From positions 30,234-94,233 of the forward strand of contig NZ_LGYO01000022.1 in NCBI RefSeq assembly GCF_001263355.1: a stretch of 64,000 nt of DNA. The letters are read 5' to 3'. Position 1 is the first letter of the stretch; every line of letters starts with the position of its first letter. The position numbers and the translations under genes are program-made. This document shows positions 46,247 to 54,748 of the stretch, one piece after another. Below the pieces are notes generated by a model, which ran no database searches, had not been told where the DNA came from, and was given only the letters and a program-made list of their open reading frames with translations. The DNA comes from Acetobacterium bakii. Lineage in GTDB: Bacteria > Bacillota > Clostridia > Eubacteriales > Eubacteriaceae.

Positions 46247-46579
46247 ATGAAGTATTATGTGCGCTTAAAAGATGTTAAGGTTACCCAAAGGCCCGATTAT
46301 ACAAGCCAATATTTAGTCAATGAAGAAAATGGCTGCGTTGCCGGATGCAAAACAGGGATAAGCCGTCATATCAAAACAGAGTATCCGGATTCACAGATCC
46401 ATGAGGATCAGGAAGGTTTTCTTGTCCTGGAAGGAACCGGATGGGCAAAGGTTGGGGATCAGGAATTTAAGCTTGAGCCGGAAACGGCGTTTATTGTTCC
46501 GGCAGGAGTTGAACATGCGGTAAAAAGGGACGCAGATTCGGAATCAGTTAGGGTTTTTTGGTTTCATGCGGCCATATAA
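46247..46579 (+). CDS. Small cupin-domain protein
   Basis: 110 residues, a single cupin barrel. HEDQEGFLVLEGTGWAKVG gives motif 1 (His, Glu, Gly) and TAFIVPAGVEHAVK gives motif 2 with its His, so one metal site is likely. It may be an isomerase, epimerase or lyase. Its position just before an RLP gene recalls Rhodospirillum rubrum, where an RLP isomerase acts together with a cupin methylsulfurylase in MTA metabolism; whether this cupin is of that type cannot be told here. AGGAAAGG precedes the ATG. The 167-nt gap to the RLP has its own promoter. Confidence 0.75.
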   Translation: MKYYVRLKDVKVTQRPDYTSQYLVNEENGCVAGCKTGISRHIKTEYPDSQIHEDQEGFLVLEGTGWAKVGDQEFKLEPETAFIVPAGVEHAVKRDADSESVRVFWFHAAI

Positions 46580-46591
46580 TCAGGAATAGAG

Positions 46592-46637
46592 TGAAAATAT
46601 TTTCCATATTGTTATTAATCCCAAGACGTACTACAAT
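46592..46637 (+). promoter_or_regulatory. Internal promoter of the RLP gene with the SorC-cluster palindrome
   Basis: TGAAAATATTTTC (46592-46604), -35 TTGTTA at 46609-46614, 17-base spacer, TACAAT at 46632-46637. The spacing from palindrome to -35 (3 nt after the 14-mer) and from -35 to -10 is identical to the regulator promoter at 40222-40267. Confidence 0.75.
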
Positions 46638-46746
46638 GGTTTCAAGGGTAAGAGCAATGGCCATTGCGAGAAAAATTTATAACAAAAGTGGTAGTTAAAA
46701 CGTTAGTACACCAGATTAAAAATTGTTTTAAATAATGGAGGAAAAA

Positions 46747-48081
46747 ATGAATAGACTGTATGGTAATGTATTGAACAAACTTTATGAAGGCGCAGATATT
46801 GAAAACTTAATCGTGGCAACTTATTTAGTTGGAGCGGAACAGGATGAAGATCCTATTTTAAAAGCAGCAAGTATTGGTATTGAACAAACAACCGGTTCAT
46901 GGGCAGACGTTGCCTGTGAAACAGATGAAATAAGAGAAAAATATGCCGCCAAAACAATTGGTGTATACGAAGTACCAGATTTTGAATTGAAAAAGGATCT
47001 TGACAAAACCCTATCTGAAGGCGATATGAGATTTTTTATCATGAGAATCGGTTTCCCAGTAATAAATGTTGACGATAATCTGCCCTTATTCTTTGCTACC
47101 GTAACTGGAAATATTATGTCAATGCCTTATTTAAAACTTTTAGATGTTGATTTCCCTAAAAACTTTGTAAAAAAATTCAAAGGACCGAAATTTGGTATCA
47201 AAGGAATCAGAGATCTTTTAGGTGTTTATGACAGACCTTTATTAAACAACATGATTAAGCCTTGTACAGGGTATTCACCAGAAGTTGGCGCAGAATTATT
47301 TTATGATGCCGCAGTCGGCGGGGTTGATATTGTTAAAGATGATGAACTAATCGGCGGAGACAGAGCATTTAACAAACTTGAAGACCGCGTAAAAATGAAT
47401 ATGGCAGCGGCTGCAAAAGCAGATGCTGTAAAAGGCGAAAAAACACTTTATACGGTTAACATCACCGATGAAGTTTCGAGACTTAAAGATAATGCATTGC
47501 GAGCGATTGCAGCAGGCGCTAACGCTATCATGGTAGACGTTTTTGGAATTGGTTTGTCAGCACTTAGAGATTTAGCGGAAGATCCAAGAGTCAATGTTCC
47601 AATTCTGGCACATTGCTGCTACGGCGGAGCTCAATCAGTCGGTAAATATCAAGGGGTAAGCTCAGTAGTATTGACAAAATTAACCCGGATGTGCGGTGCT
47701 GACATCATTTTAATTGAATCACCCTGGGGTAAATTTGATAATCTCGAAAACAAATATATTTCCAGAGTTATTGCCTGTACCGGAGATTTATATGATATGA
47801 ATACTTCAATGCCATTTATGGGTGGCGGAGTTGTTGAAGGTTTAGTACCCGTAATTCTTGATCGAACAGGAAATGATTGCTTATTGGGTGTTGGGGCAGC
47901 AATTCATGGTTATCCAGATGGGCCGATAAAAGGTGCTAAAGCATTCAGACAAGCCATCGATGCCTGTATGAATGGCATTGATTTAGAAGAGGCTGCTAAA
48001 GAAAATAAAGAACTGGCCGTTGCATTAGAAAAATGGGGCGTTTATGGAAAAGATGATATTAGTAAAAACTATCTTATCTAG
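46747..48081 (+). CDS. RuBisCO-like protein (form IV)
   Basis: About 444 residues with the RuBisCO large-subunit fold. Matches to spinach positions by motif: Glu60/Trp66 region IEQTTGSW, Asn123 in VTGNIM, Lys175 in IKPCTG, the metal site Lys201-Asp203-Glu204 in VKDDE, His294 in AHCC and Lys334 in PWGKF. Replaced are Arg295 (Cys), His327 (Ile in GADIILIE) and Ser379 (Met in FMGGGV). Carboxylase activity is therefore unlikely, while enolisation at the metal site looks possible. RLPs of this look act as isomerases or decarboxylases of sugar-acid phosphates. I start at the ATG at 46747 after GGAGG. Has its own SorC-type promoter. Confidence 0.88.
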   Translation: MNRLYGNVLNKLYEGADIENLIVATYLVGAEQDEDPILKAASIGIEQTTGSWADVACETDEIREKYAAKTIGVYEVPDFELKKDLDKTLSEGDMRFFIMRIGFPVINVDDNLPLFFATVTGNIMSMPYLKLLDVDFPKNFVKKFKGPKFGIKGIRDLLGVYDRPLLNNMIKPCTGYSPEVGAELFYDAAVGGVDIVKDDELIGGDRAFNKLEDRVKMNMAAAAKADAVKGEKTLYTVNITDEVSRLKDNALRAIAAGANAIMVDVFGIGLSALRDLAEDPRVNVPILAHCCYGGAQSVGKYQGVSSVVLTKLTRMCGADIILIESPWGKFDNLENKYISRVIACTGDLYDMNTSMPFMGGGVVEGLVPVILDRTGNDCLLGVGAAIHGYPDGPIKGAKAFRQAIDACMNGIDLEEAAKENKELAVALEKWGVYGKDDISKNYLI

Positions 48082-48139
48082 TATCTGACATTCAACCCCT
48101 ATTGATGTTGCCTATTAGATTTAAGATATGATCACCAAT

Positions 48140-48192
48140 AAAAGAACCAATAAACTTTGTCGTGATAACAAAGGTTTATTGGTTCTTTTTAG
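48140..48192. terminator. Bidirectional terminator between RLP and metA
   Basis: AAAAGAACCAATAAACTTTG pairs with CAAAGGTTTATTGGTTCTTTT (one bulged base), T-rich on both strands. It serves the convergent RLP and metA transcripts. Confidence 0.88.
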
Positions 48193-48193
48193 G

Positions 48194-49114
48194 TTAAAAT
48201 TCAGCTTTTGATAGTTCATATGGTGTTTCCTGGTAAACGTAATAGTTAAGCCAATTACTAAACAAAAGATTGGCATGACCACGCCAGCGCACAATTGGCG
48301 GCTTTGTGGGATCGTCATCAGGATAATAGTTGTTGGGAATATTAATGGTTTTTCCCTGGCTGATATCACGATCATATTCGCTCTTAAGGGTTTCGGGGTC
48401 ATATTCGCTGTGTCCGGTAACAAAGATTTGTCGCCCTTGCTGGGCCGTGATAATGTAAACCCCGGCCTCATCGGAAGAGGCCATGAGCTCCAAGTCAGGA
48501 TGCTTATCGATAAGTTTGCGCTGGATCCCGGTATGACGGGAATGGGGAACATAAAAGAGATCATCGAAGCCACGAAAAAGCTTGACAAATTTTTGTTCGA
48601 GGTGATGTTCAAAAACACCAAACGCTTTTTGGGGAAGCTCATATTTAGGGATCCCATAATGATGATAGAGTCCAGCCTGGGCACCCCAGCAGATATGCAT
48701 AGTTGAAAAGGCGTTGGTTTTGCTCCAATCCATAATTTCAACCAACTCTGCCCAATAGTCCACTGCCTCAAAATCCAGCATTTCGATGGGAGCGCCGGTA
48801 ATGATAAGACCATCAAAGCGTTCATTACGAACATCATCAAAAAAGCAATAGAAAGAGTCCAGATGTTCAGCTGAGGTGTTTTTGCTTTCATGGCTTTTCA
48901 TTTGCAGAAGCGTGACCTCGGTCTGCAGGGGACTGTTTCCCAATAAGCGCAGCAGCTGGGTTTCGGTAGAAATTTTTGTGGGCATAAGATTTAAAATGGC
49001 AATTTTTAAGGGTCGGATATCCTGGTGGCTGGCCCGGGCGGCATCCATCACAAAGATGTTTTCGTTCGTTAGAATTTGACTTGCGGGCAAGTCATTGGGT
49101 ATTTTTATGGGCAT
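48194..49114 (-). CDS. metA: Homoserine O-acetyltransferase (MetA family)
   Basis: About 306 residues of the MetA/HTS family, first committed step of methionine synthesis. The nucleophile Cys lies in [15 protein letters not shown] and the catalytic His in FVTGHSEYD. The specificity residue after TGAPI is Glu; in this family Glu goes with acetyl-CoA use while Gly (E. coli) goes with succinyl-CoA, so I call it an acetyltransferase. This fits the metY upstream. I start at the ATG at 49114; the GTG at 49123 is part of GAGGTG. Probably read with metY, 44 bp apart. Confidence 0.92.
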   Translation of the reverse strand: MPIKIPNDLPASQILTNENIFVMDAARASHQDIRPLKIAILNLMPTKISTETQLLRLLGNSPLQTEVTLLQMKSHESKNTSAEHLDSFYCFFDDVRNERFDGLIITGAPIEMLDFEAVDYWAELVEIMDWSKTNAFSTMHICWGAQAGLYHHYGIPKYELPQKAFGVFEHHLEQKFVKLFRGFDDLFYVPHSRHTGIQRKLIDKHPDLELMASSDEAGVYIITAQQGRQIFVTGHSEYDPETLKSEYDRDISQGKTINIPNNYYPDDDPTKPPIVRWRGHANLLFSNWLNYYVYQETPYELSKAEF

Positions 49115-49158
49115 AGTTTTCACCTCATTGGTTTAGTTTATTGTATTAGACGAGAAAA

Positions 49159-50442
49159 TTAAACAGCTTTGGTCAGGGCTTGATCGAGATCGGCGAGAAT
49201 ATCGTCGATGTGTTCAAGACCGATGGATAGGCGAATCATATCCTCGGTGATGCCGGCATTGGTGAGGTCGTCTCCGGAGAGCTGCTGGTGGGTGGTGGTG
49301 GCCGGATGAATCACCAGTGATTTGGCGTCGGCCACATTGGCCAGATGGGTGAAAAGTTCCAGACTGTCAATGAATTTTCGGGCCGTTTCCAGGCCGCCTT
49401 TAATGCCAAAGGTGAAGATGGAACCGGGACCTTTTTTGAAATATTTGTCGGATAGGGCTTTATAAGGATTGTCCGGAAGCGCTGGATAATTTACCCAGGT
49501 AACCTGGGGATGGCCGTTTAAAAAGGCAACCACAGCCTTGGCATTTTCAAGATGACGATCGAGTCTTAAAGACAGTGTTTCCAGGCCCTGTAACAGCAGA
49601 AACGCGTTAAACGGACTGATGCAGGCACCGGTGTCTCGCAGCAGTTGAACCCTTGCTTTGACAATAAAGGCCGCGGCGCCGAGATCCGTGGCATAGGTAA
49701 TCCCATGATAGCTTGGATCAGGCGTGGTGAATACCGGAAATTTGCCACTGGCGGCCCAGTTAAATTTGCCGCCATCGACGATGATCCCCCCAATGGTGGT
49801 GCCGTGACCGCCAATGAATTTGGTGGCGGAATAAACCACAATGTCGGCGCCGTAGTCCAGCGGTCTGAAAAGGTAAGGTGTGGCAAAGGTGTTATCGATA
49901 ATAAGCGGGATCCCATTTTCATGGGCAATAGCAGCTACTGCCTGAACATCCACAATATTAATGGCGGGATTGCCCAGAGATTCAATATAAAGGGCTTTGG
50001 TGTTTGCGTTAATGGCGGTTCTGAAATTCTCAGGATCGTCAGGATTGACAAAGGTTGTTTTAATGCCCAGTCGGGGCAGGGTGGTACTTAACAGATTATA
50101 AGTGCCGCCGTAAAGGGTTGAGGCGGCCACAAATTCATCTCCGGCACCGGCAATATTAAGAAAGGCTGCGGTAATGGCGGCGGAACCCGAGGCGAATGCC
50201 AATGCGCCTACGCCGCCTTCAAGGAGTGCCATTCGTTCTTCAAGAACATTAGTGGTGGGGTTCATGATCCGGGTATAAATATTACCGGGTTCTTCAAGCC
50301 CAAAAAGTCGTTGGGCATGTTCACTGCTGTCAAAAACATAAGAAGTGGTTTGATAAATAGGCACGGCAACCGAATGAGTGGTTGGATCCGGTGTTTGACC
50401 GCCATGGAGTTGGAGTGTTTCAAATTTTAATGTATTTTTCAT
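49159..50442 (-). CDS. metY: O-acetylhomoserine sulfhydrylase
   Basis: 427 residues, PLP-dependent Cys/Met-metabolism family. It makes homocysteine from O-acetylhomoserine and sulfide. The PLP Lys lies in [35 protein letters not shown] and the SRLD-like [15 protein letters not shown] close are typical. It comes before metA in the operon. A palindromic site sits just downstream of the -10. Length matches MetY (about 430) rather than MetB (about 390). Confidence 0.94.
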   Translation of the reverse strand: MKNTLKFETLQLHGGQTPDPTTHSVAVPIYQTTSYVFDSSEHAQRLFGLEEPGNIYTRIMNPTTNVLEERMALLEGGVGALAFASGSAAITAAFLNIAGAGDEFVAASTLYGGTYNLLSTTLPRLGIKTTFVNPDDPENFRTAINANTKALYIESLGNPAINIVDVQAVAAIAHENGIPLIIDNTFATPYLFRPLDYGADIVVYSATKFIGGHGTTIGGIIVDGGKFNWAASGKFPVFTTPDPSYHGITYATDLGAAAFIVKARVQLLRDTGACISPFNAFLLLQGLETLSLRLDRHLENAKAVVAFLNGHPQVTWVNYPALPDNPYKALSDKYFKKGPGSIFTFGIKGGLETARKFIDSLELFTHLANVADAKSLVIHPATTTHQQLSGDDLTNAGITEDMIRLSIGLEHIDDILADLDQALTKAV

Positions 50443-50477
50443 TCTATAGCCTCGTTTTCTTTAATATACAAAACATT

Positions 50478-50534
50478 ACATATCATTCCAGTAGGAATTA
50501 TATGTACGATATCATAGCGGTTAAAGGTTGTCAA
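50478..50534 (-). promoter_or_regulatory. metY promoter and near-perfect 28-bp palindromic operator
   Basis: On minus: TTGACA (50529-50534), 17-base spacer, TATCGT (50506-50511). Immediately downstream, 50478-50505 has 12-base arms ACATATCATTCC / GGAATTATATGT with one mismatch and a 4-base centre. The ATTCC...GGAAT core resembles sites of Rrf2/CymR-type sulfur regulators; that link is inference. Confidence 0.65.
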
Positions 50535-50610
50535 TAAAGAAAAAAAATCTCTTGGAAAATTTATGGAGGGTGAGATTAAATACAATCAAGAATCGAATGA
50601 AAAGATTCAT

Positions 50611-50639
50611 TTGACATTCTCATGTATTAGGTCTATAAT
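50611..50639 (+). promoter_or_regulatory. Consensus promoter of the aroF-tyrA operon
   Basis: TTGACA 50611-50616, 17-base spacer, TATAAT 50634-50639. Transcription would start near 50646, 65 nt before the leader peptide. Confidence 0.88.
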
Positions 50640-50710
50640 AAACCACAATATAGATTTATATTTTAAAAAGTTGTTGCAAAACCCACAAATGTATAATGAA
50701 AGGGATTACC

Positions 50711-50830
50711 ATGAAGGATTTAAGAAGTAACTTAAATGCATATTATTATATCAACCAAAGCTATTGGTTCTTTAGCTTTGGCTATTTTACGTGCAATAAA
50801 TTAAGTTCCTTTAAGAGTCCCACCCCATGA
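50711..50830 (+). CDS. Aromatic-rich leader peptide of the aroF-tyrA attenuator
   Basis: A 39-codon frame with AAAGGG six bases before its ATG. Eleven residues are aromatic: Tyr-Tyr-Tyr at codons 11-13, Tyr-Trp-Phe-Phe at 18-21, then Phe23, Tyr25, Phe26 and Phe34. It ends at TGA 50828-50830, 47 nt before an intrinsic terminator, with aroF beyond. A 9-bp hairpin (50755-50763 with 50773-50781) lies within its codons, as in classical leader-peptide attenuators. By analogy, stalling at Tyr/Phe codons when charged tRNA is scarce would let transcription pass into aroF-tyrA. The peptide has no other recognisable function. Confidence 0.82.
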   Translation: MKDLRSNLNAYYYINQSYWFFSFGYFTCNKLSSFKSPTP

Positions 50831-50841
50831 ATTTTTTTTAG

Positions 50842-50860
50842 AAAATACATTTTTGTATTT
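50842..50860 (+). promoter_or_regulatory. Second leader hairpin in the aroF attenuator
   Basis: AAAATACA pairs with TGTATTTT, between the leader stop and the terminator. Additionally, 50803-50810 (AAGTTCCT) can pair imperfectly with the 5' arm of the terminator (50878-50886), a candidate antiterminator. Confidence 0.45.
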
Positions 50861-50877
50861 TGTTGAATTTTATTTTT

Positions 50878-50908
50878 AGGAGGCTTCTAACGGAAGCCTC
50901 CTTTTTTT
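50878..50908 (+). terminator. Attenuator terminator upstream of aroF
   Basis: AGGAGGCTTC-TAAC-GGAAGCCTCCT followed by seven T's; 87 nt before the aroF start and within the same transcript. Confidence 0.93.
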
Positions 50909-50994
50909 ATTATTATTTTTCGGTGCACAAAAAATAATAATAAAAAAGGCAATAAGAAAAAATGACCATCGCGTCAAAATAATGGAGGATAGAA

Positions 50995-52005
50995 ATGATT
51001 GTAGTTGTTAAGCCAAACACCAGAGAAGAAGATATTCAGCGGTTAATAAAAGTGATTGAAGCACAAGGAGTTAAGATTCACTATTCAAAAGGTGTTGATC
51101 ATACTATATTGGGAATCGTCGGGGATACGACCCTCATTGACACGGATAAGATTCGTTCGAACCAGATTGTCAAGGATGTATTACGGGTTCAGGAGCCTTA
51201 CAAAAAAGCTAACCGCCTCTTCCATCCGGAAGATACCATTGTTGACGTAGCCGGCCGAAAAGTAGGGGAAGGCACCATCAGCATTTTTGCTGGTCCCTGT
51301 TCAGTGGAAAGTGAAGACCAGGTGGTATCCATTGCCAAAAGTATTAAAGCATCTGGAGCGACCTTTTTGCGCGGGGGCGCTTTCAAACCCCGGACTTCGC
51401 CATACGCCTTTCAGGGTTTAGGTTATGAAGGCTTGGATCTGTTAAAGATCGCCCGTAAAGCCACCGGTCTCCCGATTGTCAGCGAAATCATGTCCTTAGA
51501 ACAGTTACCGGCCTTTGAAGATGTGGATATTATCCAGGTTGGTGCCAGAAATATGCAAAACTTTATTCTTTTAAAGGAGCTTGGGAAAATCGATAAACCG
51601 ATCTTACTCAAACGCGGCATGTCAGCGACCATGAAGGAATTCCTGATGTCGGCGGAGTACATTATGAAGGAAGGCAACGACAAGGTTATTTTATGTGAAC
51701 GCGGCATCCGAACCTTTGAAACCGCCACCCGAAATACCCTGGATATCAGCTGCATTCCTGTTCTTAAAAGGCAAAGTCATCTGCCTATTATCATTGATCC
51801 CAGTCATGCCACCGGACTTTCATGGACCGTGGAAGCATTATCCAAGGCGGCCATTGCTGTCGGTGCTGACGGTGTGATGATCGAGGTTCACAATAACCCC
51901 GAGGAGGCACTCTGCGACGGTGAACAATCCATTACCCCGGAACGCTTCGATAAAATTATGACAACCCTGAAAAAATACGCTGAATTTGAAAATAAGGTGA
52001 TGTAA
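50995..52005 (+). CDS. aroF: 3-deoxy-7-phosphoheptulonate synthase (type I-beta)
   Basis: 336 residues. First step of the shikimate pathway, from PEP and erythrose 4-phosphate. The N-terminal 90 residues form the ferredoxin-like regulatory domain seen in Bacillus/Thermotoga enzymes (MIVVVKPNTREEDIQRLIKVI). The barrel has FAGPCSVESEDQ, RGGAFKPRTSPYAFQG, LCERGIRTFE and DPSHATGLSW. GGAGG precedes the ATG. The stop overlaps the tyrA start (TAATG). Its leader encodes a Tyr/Phe-rich peptide with a terminator, so expression should respond to aromatic amino acids. Confidence 0.96.
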   Translation: MIVVVKPNTREEDIQRLIKVIEAQGVKIHYSKGVDHTILGIVGDTTLIDTDKIRSNQIVKDVLRVQEPYKKANRLFHPEDTIVDVAGRKVGEGTISIFAGPCSVESEDQVVSIAKSIKASGATFLRGGAFKPRTSPYAFQGLGYEGLDLLKIARKATGLPIVSEIMSLEQLPAFEDVDIIQVGARNMQNFILLKELGKIDKPILLKRGMSATMKEFLMSAEYIMKEGNDKVILCERGIRTFETATRNTLDISCIPVLKRQSHLPIIIDPSHATGLSWTVEALSKAAIAVGADGVMIEVHNNPEEALCDGEQSITPERFDKIMTTLKKYAEFENKVM

Positions 52006-52898
52006 TGAAAAAATTACAGGATTCCATTGTAGGATTTATTGGCCTGGGTCTCATGGGTGGTGCTTTGGCCATGGGACTCAGGAAGCAGGGACCCAAAAAA
52101 ATAACCGGTTATGATATTAATTCCGAGGTTATTGAAAAAGCACTGAATCAGTCGGTCATTGATGAGGGTGTCACCGATTCGCAGGGGCTCCAGCAAATGC
52201 TGGCAGCCTGTGACCTCGTTTTTATCTGTTTAAGTCCCATGGATGCCCTGGCATTTCTGGCTTTATACATGGAGGACTTTAAGCCCGGCGCGATCATCAC
52301 CGATATCGCCGGAGTGAAAGGGGTTATTTTCAATAATCTTGGTAATCTTCTGCGAAAAGACATCGATTTTATTCCGGGACATCCCATGGCCGGCAGTGAA
52401 AAAGAGGGCTACGGTGGAGCTGATGACCGTATTTTTCAAAATCGCAATTATATTCTCACCCCTTTGCCGTCAAACCAACCGGAAAATATTGCCTTTATCC
52501 GGGAAATCGTCACGGCGTTGGGATTTAATCATATTGTTGAAACAACCTGTGCTATTCATGATGAGAAAATTGCCTTTACTTCACAGCTTTGTCATGTAAT
52601 CGCAGCGGCGCTGGTGGATTGTGAAGATGATCTTTCCATCACCGATTTTGAGGGCGGCAGTTTTGGGGATCTTACTCGAATTGCTATGATCAATGCTCCC
52701 ATGTGGACGGAACTCTTTATGTGCAATCGGAAAAATTTATTGAATCAGGTTGAAAAGTTTGAAGCCAGTCTGGCCATCATGAAGGCAATGATCAAAGCAG
52801 AAGAAAAAACAGAATTGATTGATCGCTTGACCGCGGTGAGAAAAAAACGCGTCATCATGGGTGAGATTCGCGACGCAAAATCCTTAAAAAAAAAGTGA
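52005..52898 (+). CDS. tyrA: Prephenate dehydrogenase
   Basis: 297 residues. Oxidative decarboxylation of prephenate to 4-hydroxyphenylpyruvate for tyrosine. The NAD motif GFIGLGLMGGALAMGL is near the N-terminus; the catalytic region GHPMAGSEKEGYGGAD and SQLCHVIAAAL follow. No ACT domain is seen at the C-terminus. It overlaps aroF by one base and shares its attenuator; the Tyr-Tyr-Tyr run in the leader suits a tyrosine-biosynthetic operon. Confidence 0.94.
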   Translation: MKKLQDSIVGFIGLGLMGGALAMGLRKQGPKKITGYDINSEVIEKALNQSVIDEGVTDSQGLQQMLAACDLVFICLSPMDALAFLALYMEDFKPGAIITDIAGVKGVIFNNLGNLLRKDIDFIPGHPMAGSEKEGYGGADDRIFQNRNYILTPLPSNQPENIAFIREIVTALGFNHIVETTCAIHDEKIAFTSQLCHVIAAALVDCEDDLSITDFEGGSFGDLTRIAMINAPMWTELFMCNRKNLLNQVEKFEASLAIMKAMIKAEEKTELIDRLTAVRKKRVIMGEIRDAKSLKKK

Positions 52899-53073
52899 AA
52901 TAATTTAAGGATGAACCAATGAAAACCGTTACATTTGATTGCAAATGATTACGGTGTTGACATAAATTTTAATGCGCGTATACTGAAATTAACAAGACCT
53001 TGGTATACAACCGAAGAAAAATTCACGGATGTCCAAGGTTAAAACTATTAATGGAAAGTAGAGCAAAATAAAA

Positions 53074-53670
53074 ATGAAGTTATGTCATCTGCCGCCAATT
53101 GGCATGAGAAACATAAAGACTGCTCTCTCTGTATTCATTTGCGTGGTGGTTTTTGCCATCATGGGTCCCCAGTTTAATCCTATGTTTGCCGCAGTGGCAG
53201 CACTCGTCTGTATGGGAAATAGTATTGAGAATTCTGTGGAAGCAGGATGGAATCGTATTTTAGGAACCATTATCGGCGGGGCAGCCGGCGTATTTGGAAT
53301 TTTTATCTGTAATTTGGTTAACCTCGAGTTCACCTATATTGCAATTATTCCAATCGGTACGGTGGGGTTAATTTACCTTTGCAATAATCTTAAAAAAGCC
53401 GGTGCTATTATTATTTGTTGTGTGGTCTTTATCAGTCTCATGACAACTTATCCCCAGGAAACGGGAAGCTATGCATTGTCCTTTCTACGTCTCTTAGAAA
53501 CAGGCTTTGGGGTGATCGTGGCCGTTCTGGTGAATCGATTTATCAAAGTCCCGGAATGCAATGAAAATTCAGAGAAAACAGAAGAAATAATGGAAAAAGA
53601 GCTAACAGAAGAAAAAACACATAAAAAAATGAAAGTATCAAGTGTAATATACATGATACTAAAACCTTAG
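53074..53670 (+). CDS. FUSC/aromatic acid exporter-like membrane protein
   Basis: 198 residues, about six membrane helices, then a Glu/Lys-rich cytoplasmic tail. IKTALSVFICVVVFAIMG, GWNRILGTIIGGAAGVFGIFI and LRLLETGFGVIVAVLVNRFI match the N-terminal ArAE_1/DUF939 type of the FUSC family. The family is linked to export of aromatic acids; nearness to aroF-tyrA could be relevant but there is a 175-nt gap. The ribosome site (AAGTAGAG) is weak. Two terminator-like hairpins follow. Confidence 0.75.
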   Translation: MKLCHLPPIGMRNIKTALSVFICVVVFAIMGPQFNPMFAAVAALVCMGNSIENSVEAGWNRILGTIIGGAAGVFGIFICNLVNLEFTYIAIIPIGTVGLIYLCNNLKKAGAIIICCVVFISLMTTYPQETGSYALSFLRLLETGFGVIVAVLVNRFIKVPECNENSEKTEEIMEKELTEEKTHKKMKVSSVIYMILKP

Positions 53671-53677
53671 GTTTTAA

Positions 53678-53776
53678 ATTCTTTCTGGATTTTTGTGACA
53701 TCCGGAAAGAATATAAAATAGTATTTCCCCCTCCCCTTTAAAAAGAGACCTCCCCATACCAGGAGGTCTTTTTTAT
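53678..53776. terminator. Tandem terminator hairpins between FUSC-like and PurM-like genes
   Basis: First stem ATTCTTTCTGGAT (53678-53690) with ATCCGGAAAGAAT (53700-53712). Second stem GACCTCC (53747-53753) with GGAGGTC (53762-53768), flanked by A and T runs, which would act in both directions for the convergent genes. Confidence 0.8.
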
Positions 53777-53784
53777 GTATTTTT

Positions 53785-54513
53785 TTAAAAATGTCCGATA
53801 ATGGTCATTTTATTCTGAAAAATAGATGAAAGTTTGGGGATGAGGAAGGGCTTAACACTGGCAATAACCGTGGTAGCCGGCCCGGCTGATCCGGTTAAAA
53901 CAAAATCGGCTGCGGTATTAAAAAAACAAAGGCCGTTGATCTTGCCCAAATTTTCGGCTTCATAAAGGATTCCTTTGGAACCGCAGGGAATAATTTCATT
54001 CACCGCTTCAAAATCGAGAAGGGTTTGAATATCTTCATAATTCGCAATGTCATCATTCCCCTCGAGTTTTAAGCCCGCGCCGAACTGAGGCGTTCCAATA
54101 CAAATGACAACGTCTCCGGAATGAGAGGGGATGATCCTGAGTTTAGCGGCAGTTCCCACCATAAAAATACCGAAACCAGTCATACTGGTGGTAAAGTTTT
54201 CTTCAGTGGAACCATTAATGGGAATATCCTTAACGCCGGCCCGGGACAACTCTTCCTCAATACCTTGAATCAGAGCTTCCCCGGTAGGGTGCATTTCATT
54301 GCAAACCGCGTTGGAGATACCAATGATCGTTGCGCCGCAGGAAAGCAATTCAAAAAGGCAGACCCGGGCGGCAAACATGGAAATATATTTGGTGGGAACG
54401 TTTAATTCATCACCGGGTTTCTCCCCCACCCCGGCGCTGCTGTCACAGGCGGTGACAATCAGAAATTCGGGAAATTCAATAACGGACAGATCACGATATT
54501 GGTAAGTTTTCAC
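53785..54513 (-). CDS. PurM/ThiL-superfamily ATP-binding protein (AIR synthase-related)
   Basis: 242 residues. ACDSSAGVGEKPGDELNVPT is the N-terminal acidic, Gly-rich ATP/Mg site of the AIR synthase/ThiL superfamily, and NAVCNEMHPTGEALIQGIEEEL and NGSTEENF continue it; the protein is shorter than PurM or SelD. In some Firmicutes such a protein has been described as alpha-ribazole kinase (CblS) for cobamide salvage; I consider this possible but have no local cobalamin gene to support it. Start is a GTG after AAGGAGG. Transcribed alone. Confidence 0.65.
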   Translation of the reverse strand: MKTYQYRDLSVIEFPEFLIVTACDSSAGVGEKPGDELNVPTKYISMFAARVCLFELLSCGATIIGISNAVCNEMHPTGEALIQGIEEELSRAGVKDIPINGSTEENFTTSMTGFGIFMVGTAAKLRIIPSHSGDVVICIGTPQFGAGLKLEGNDDIANYEDIQTLLDFEAVNEIIPCGSKGILYEAENLGKINGLCFFNTAADFVLTGSAGPATTVIASVKPFLIPKLSSIFQNKMTIIGHF

Positions 54514-54748
54514 TTAAAACCTCCTTGATGGATTTAGACCGGTTGTTTTGTTGCAAATAATAGCATGGGAAGAGGGACTTTGTCAATTAATCTTTTGTTA
54601 AGACTTTCAAATATGAATTGAATAAACAATGGGAATTTGTCGGCATTGCCATGGGTGTGACCAAAAATTCCAGCTGGAATCGGTTGTATTTATTTAGGCT
54701 ATTATGATACAATACAGCCCACAATAAAAAAATATAAGAGGTAACAAT

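Noticed and set aside
46747..48081. Calling the RLP a true carbon-fixing RuBisCO
   Set aside because: Arg295, His327 and Ser379 equivalents are replaced and no phosphoribulokinase or AMP-pathway gene is nearby.
46747..48081. Calling the RLP MtnW because an mtnK-like gene is nearby
   Set aside because: The mtnK-like gene is separated by a terminator and lies outside the shared-promoter cluster; sequence around the active site looks closer to other RLPs.
50646..50994. T-box riboswitch in the aroF leader
   Set aside because: No T-box or specifier-loop consensus was seen, and the aromatic-rich peptide explains the layout better.
53785..54513. Firm naming of the PurM-like protein as CblS or ThiL
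   Set aside because: Length and lack of cobalamin or thiamine neighbours do not allow a firm choice.
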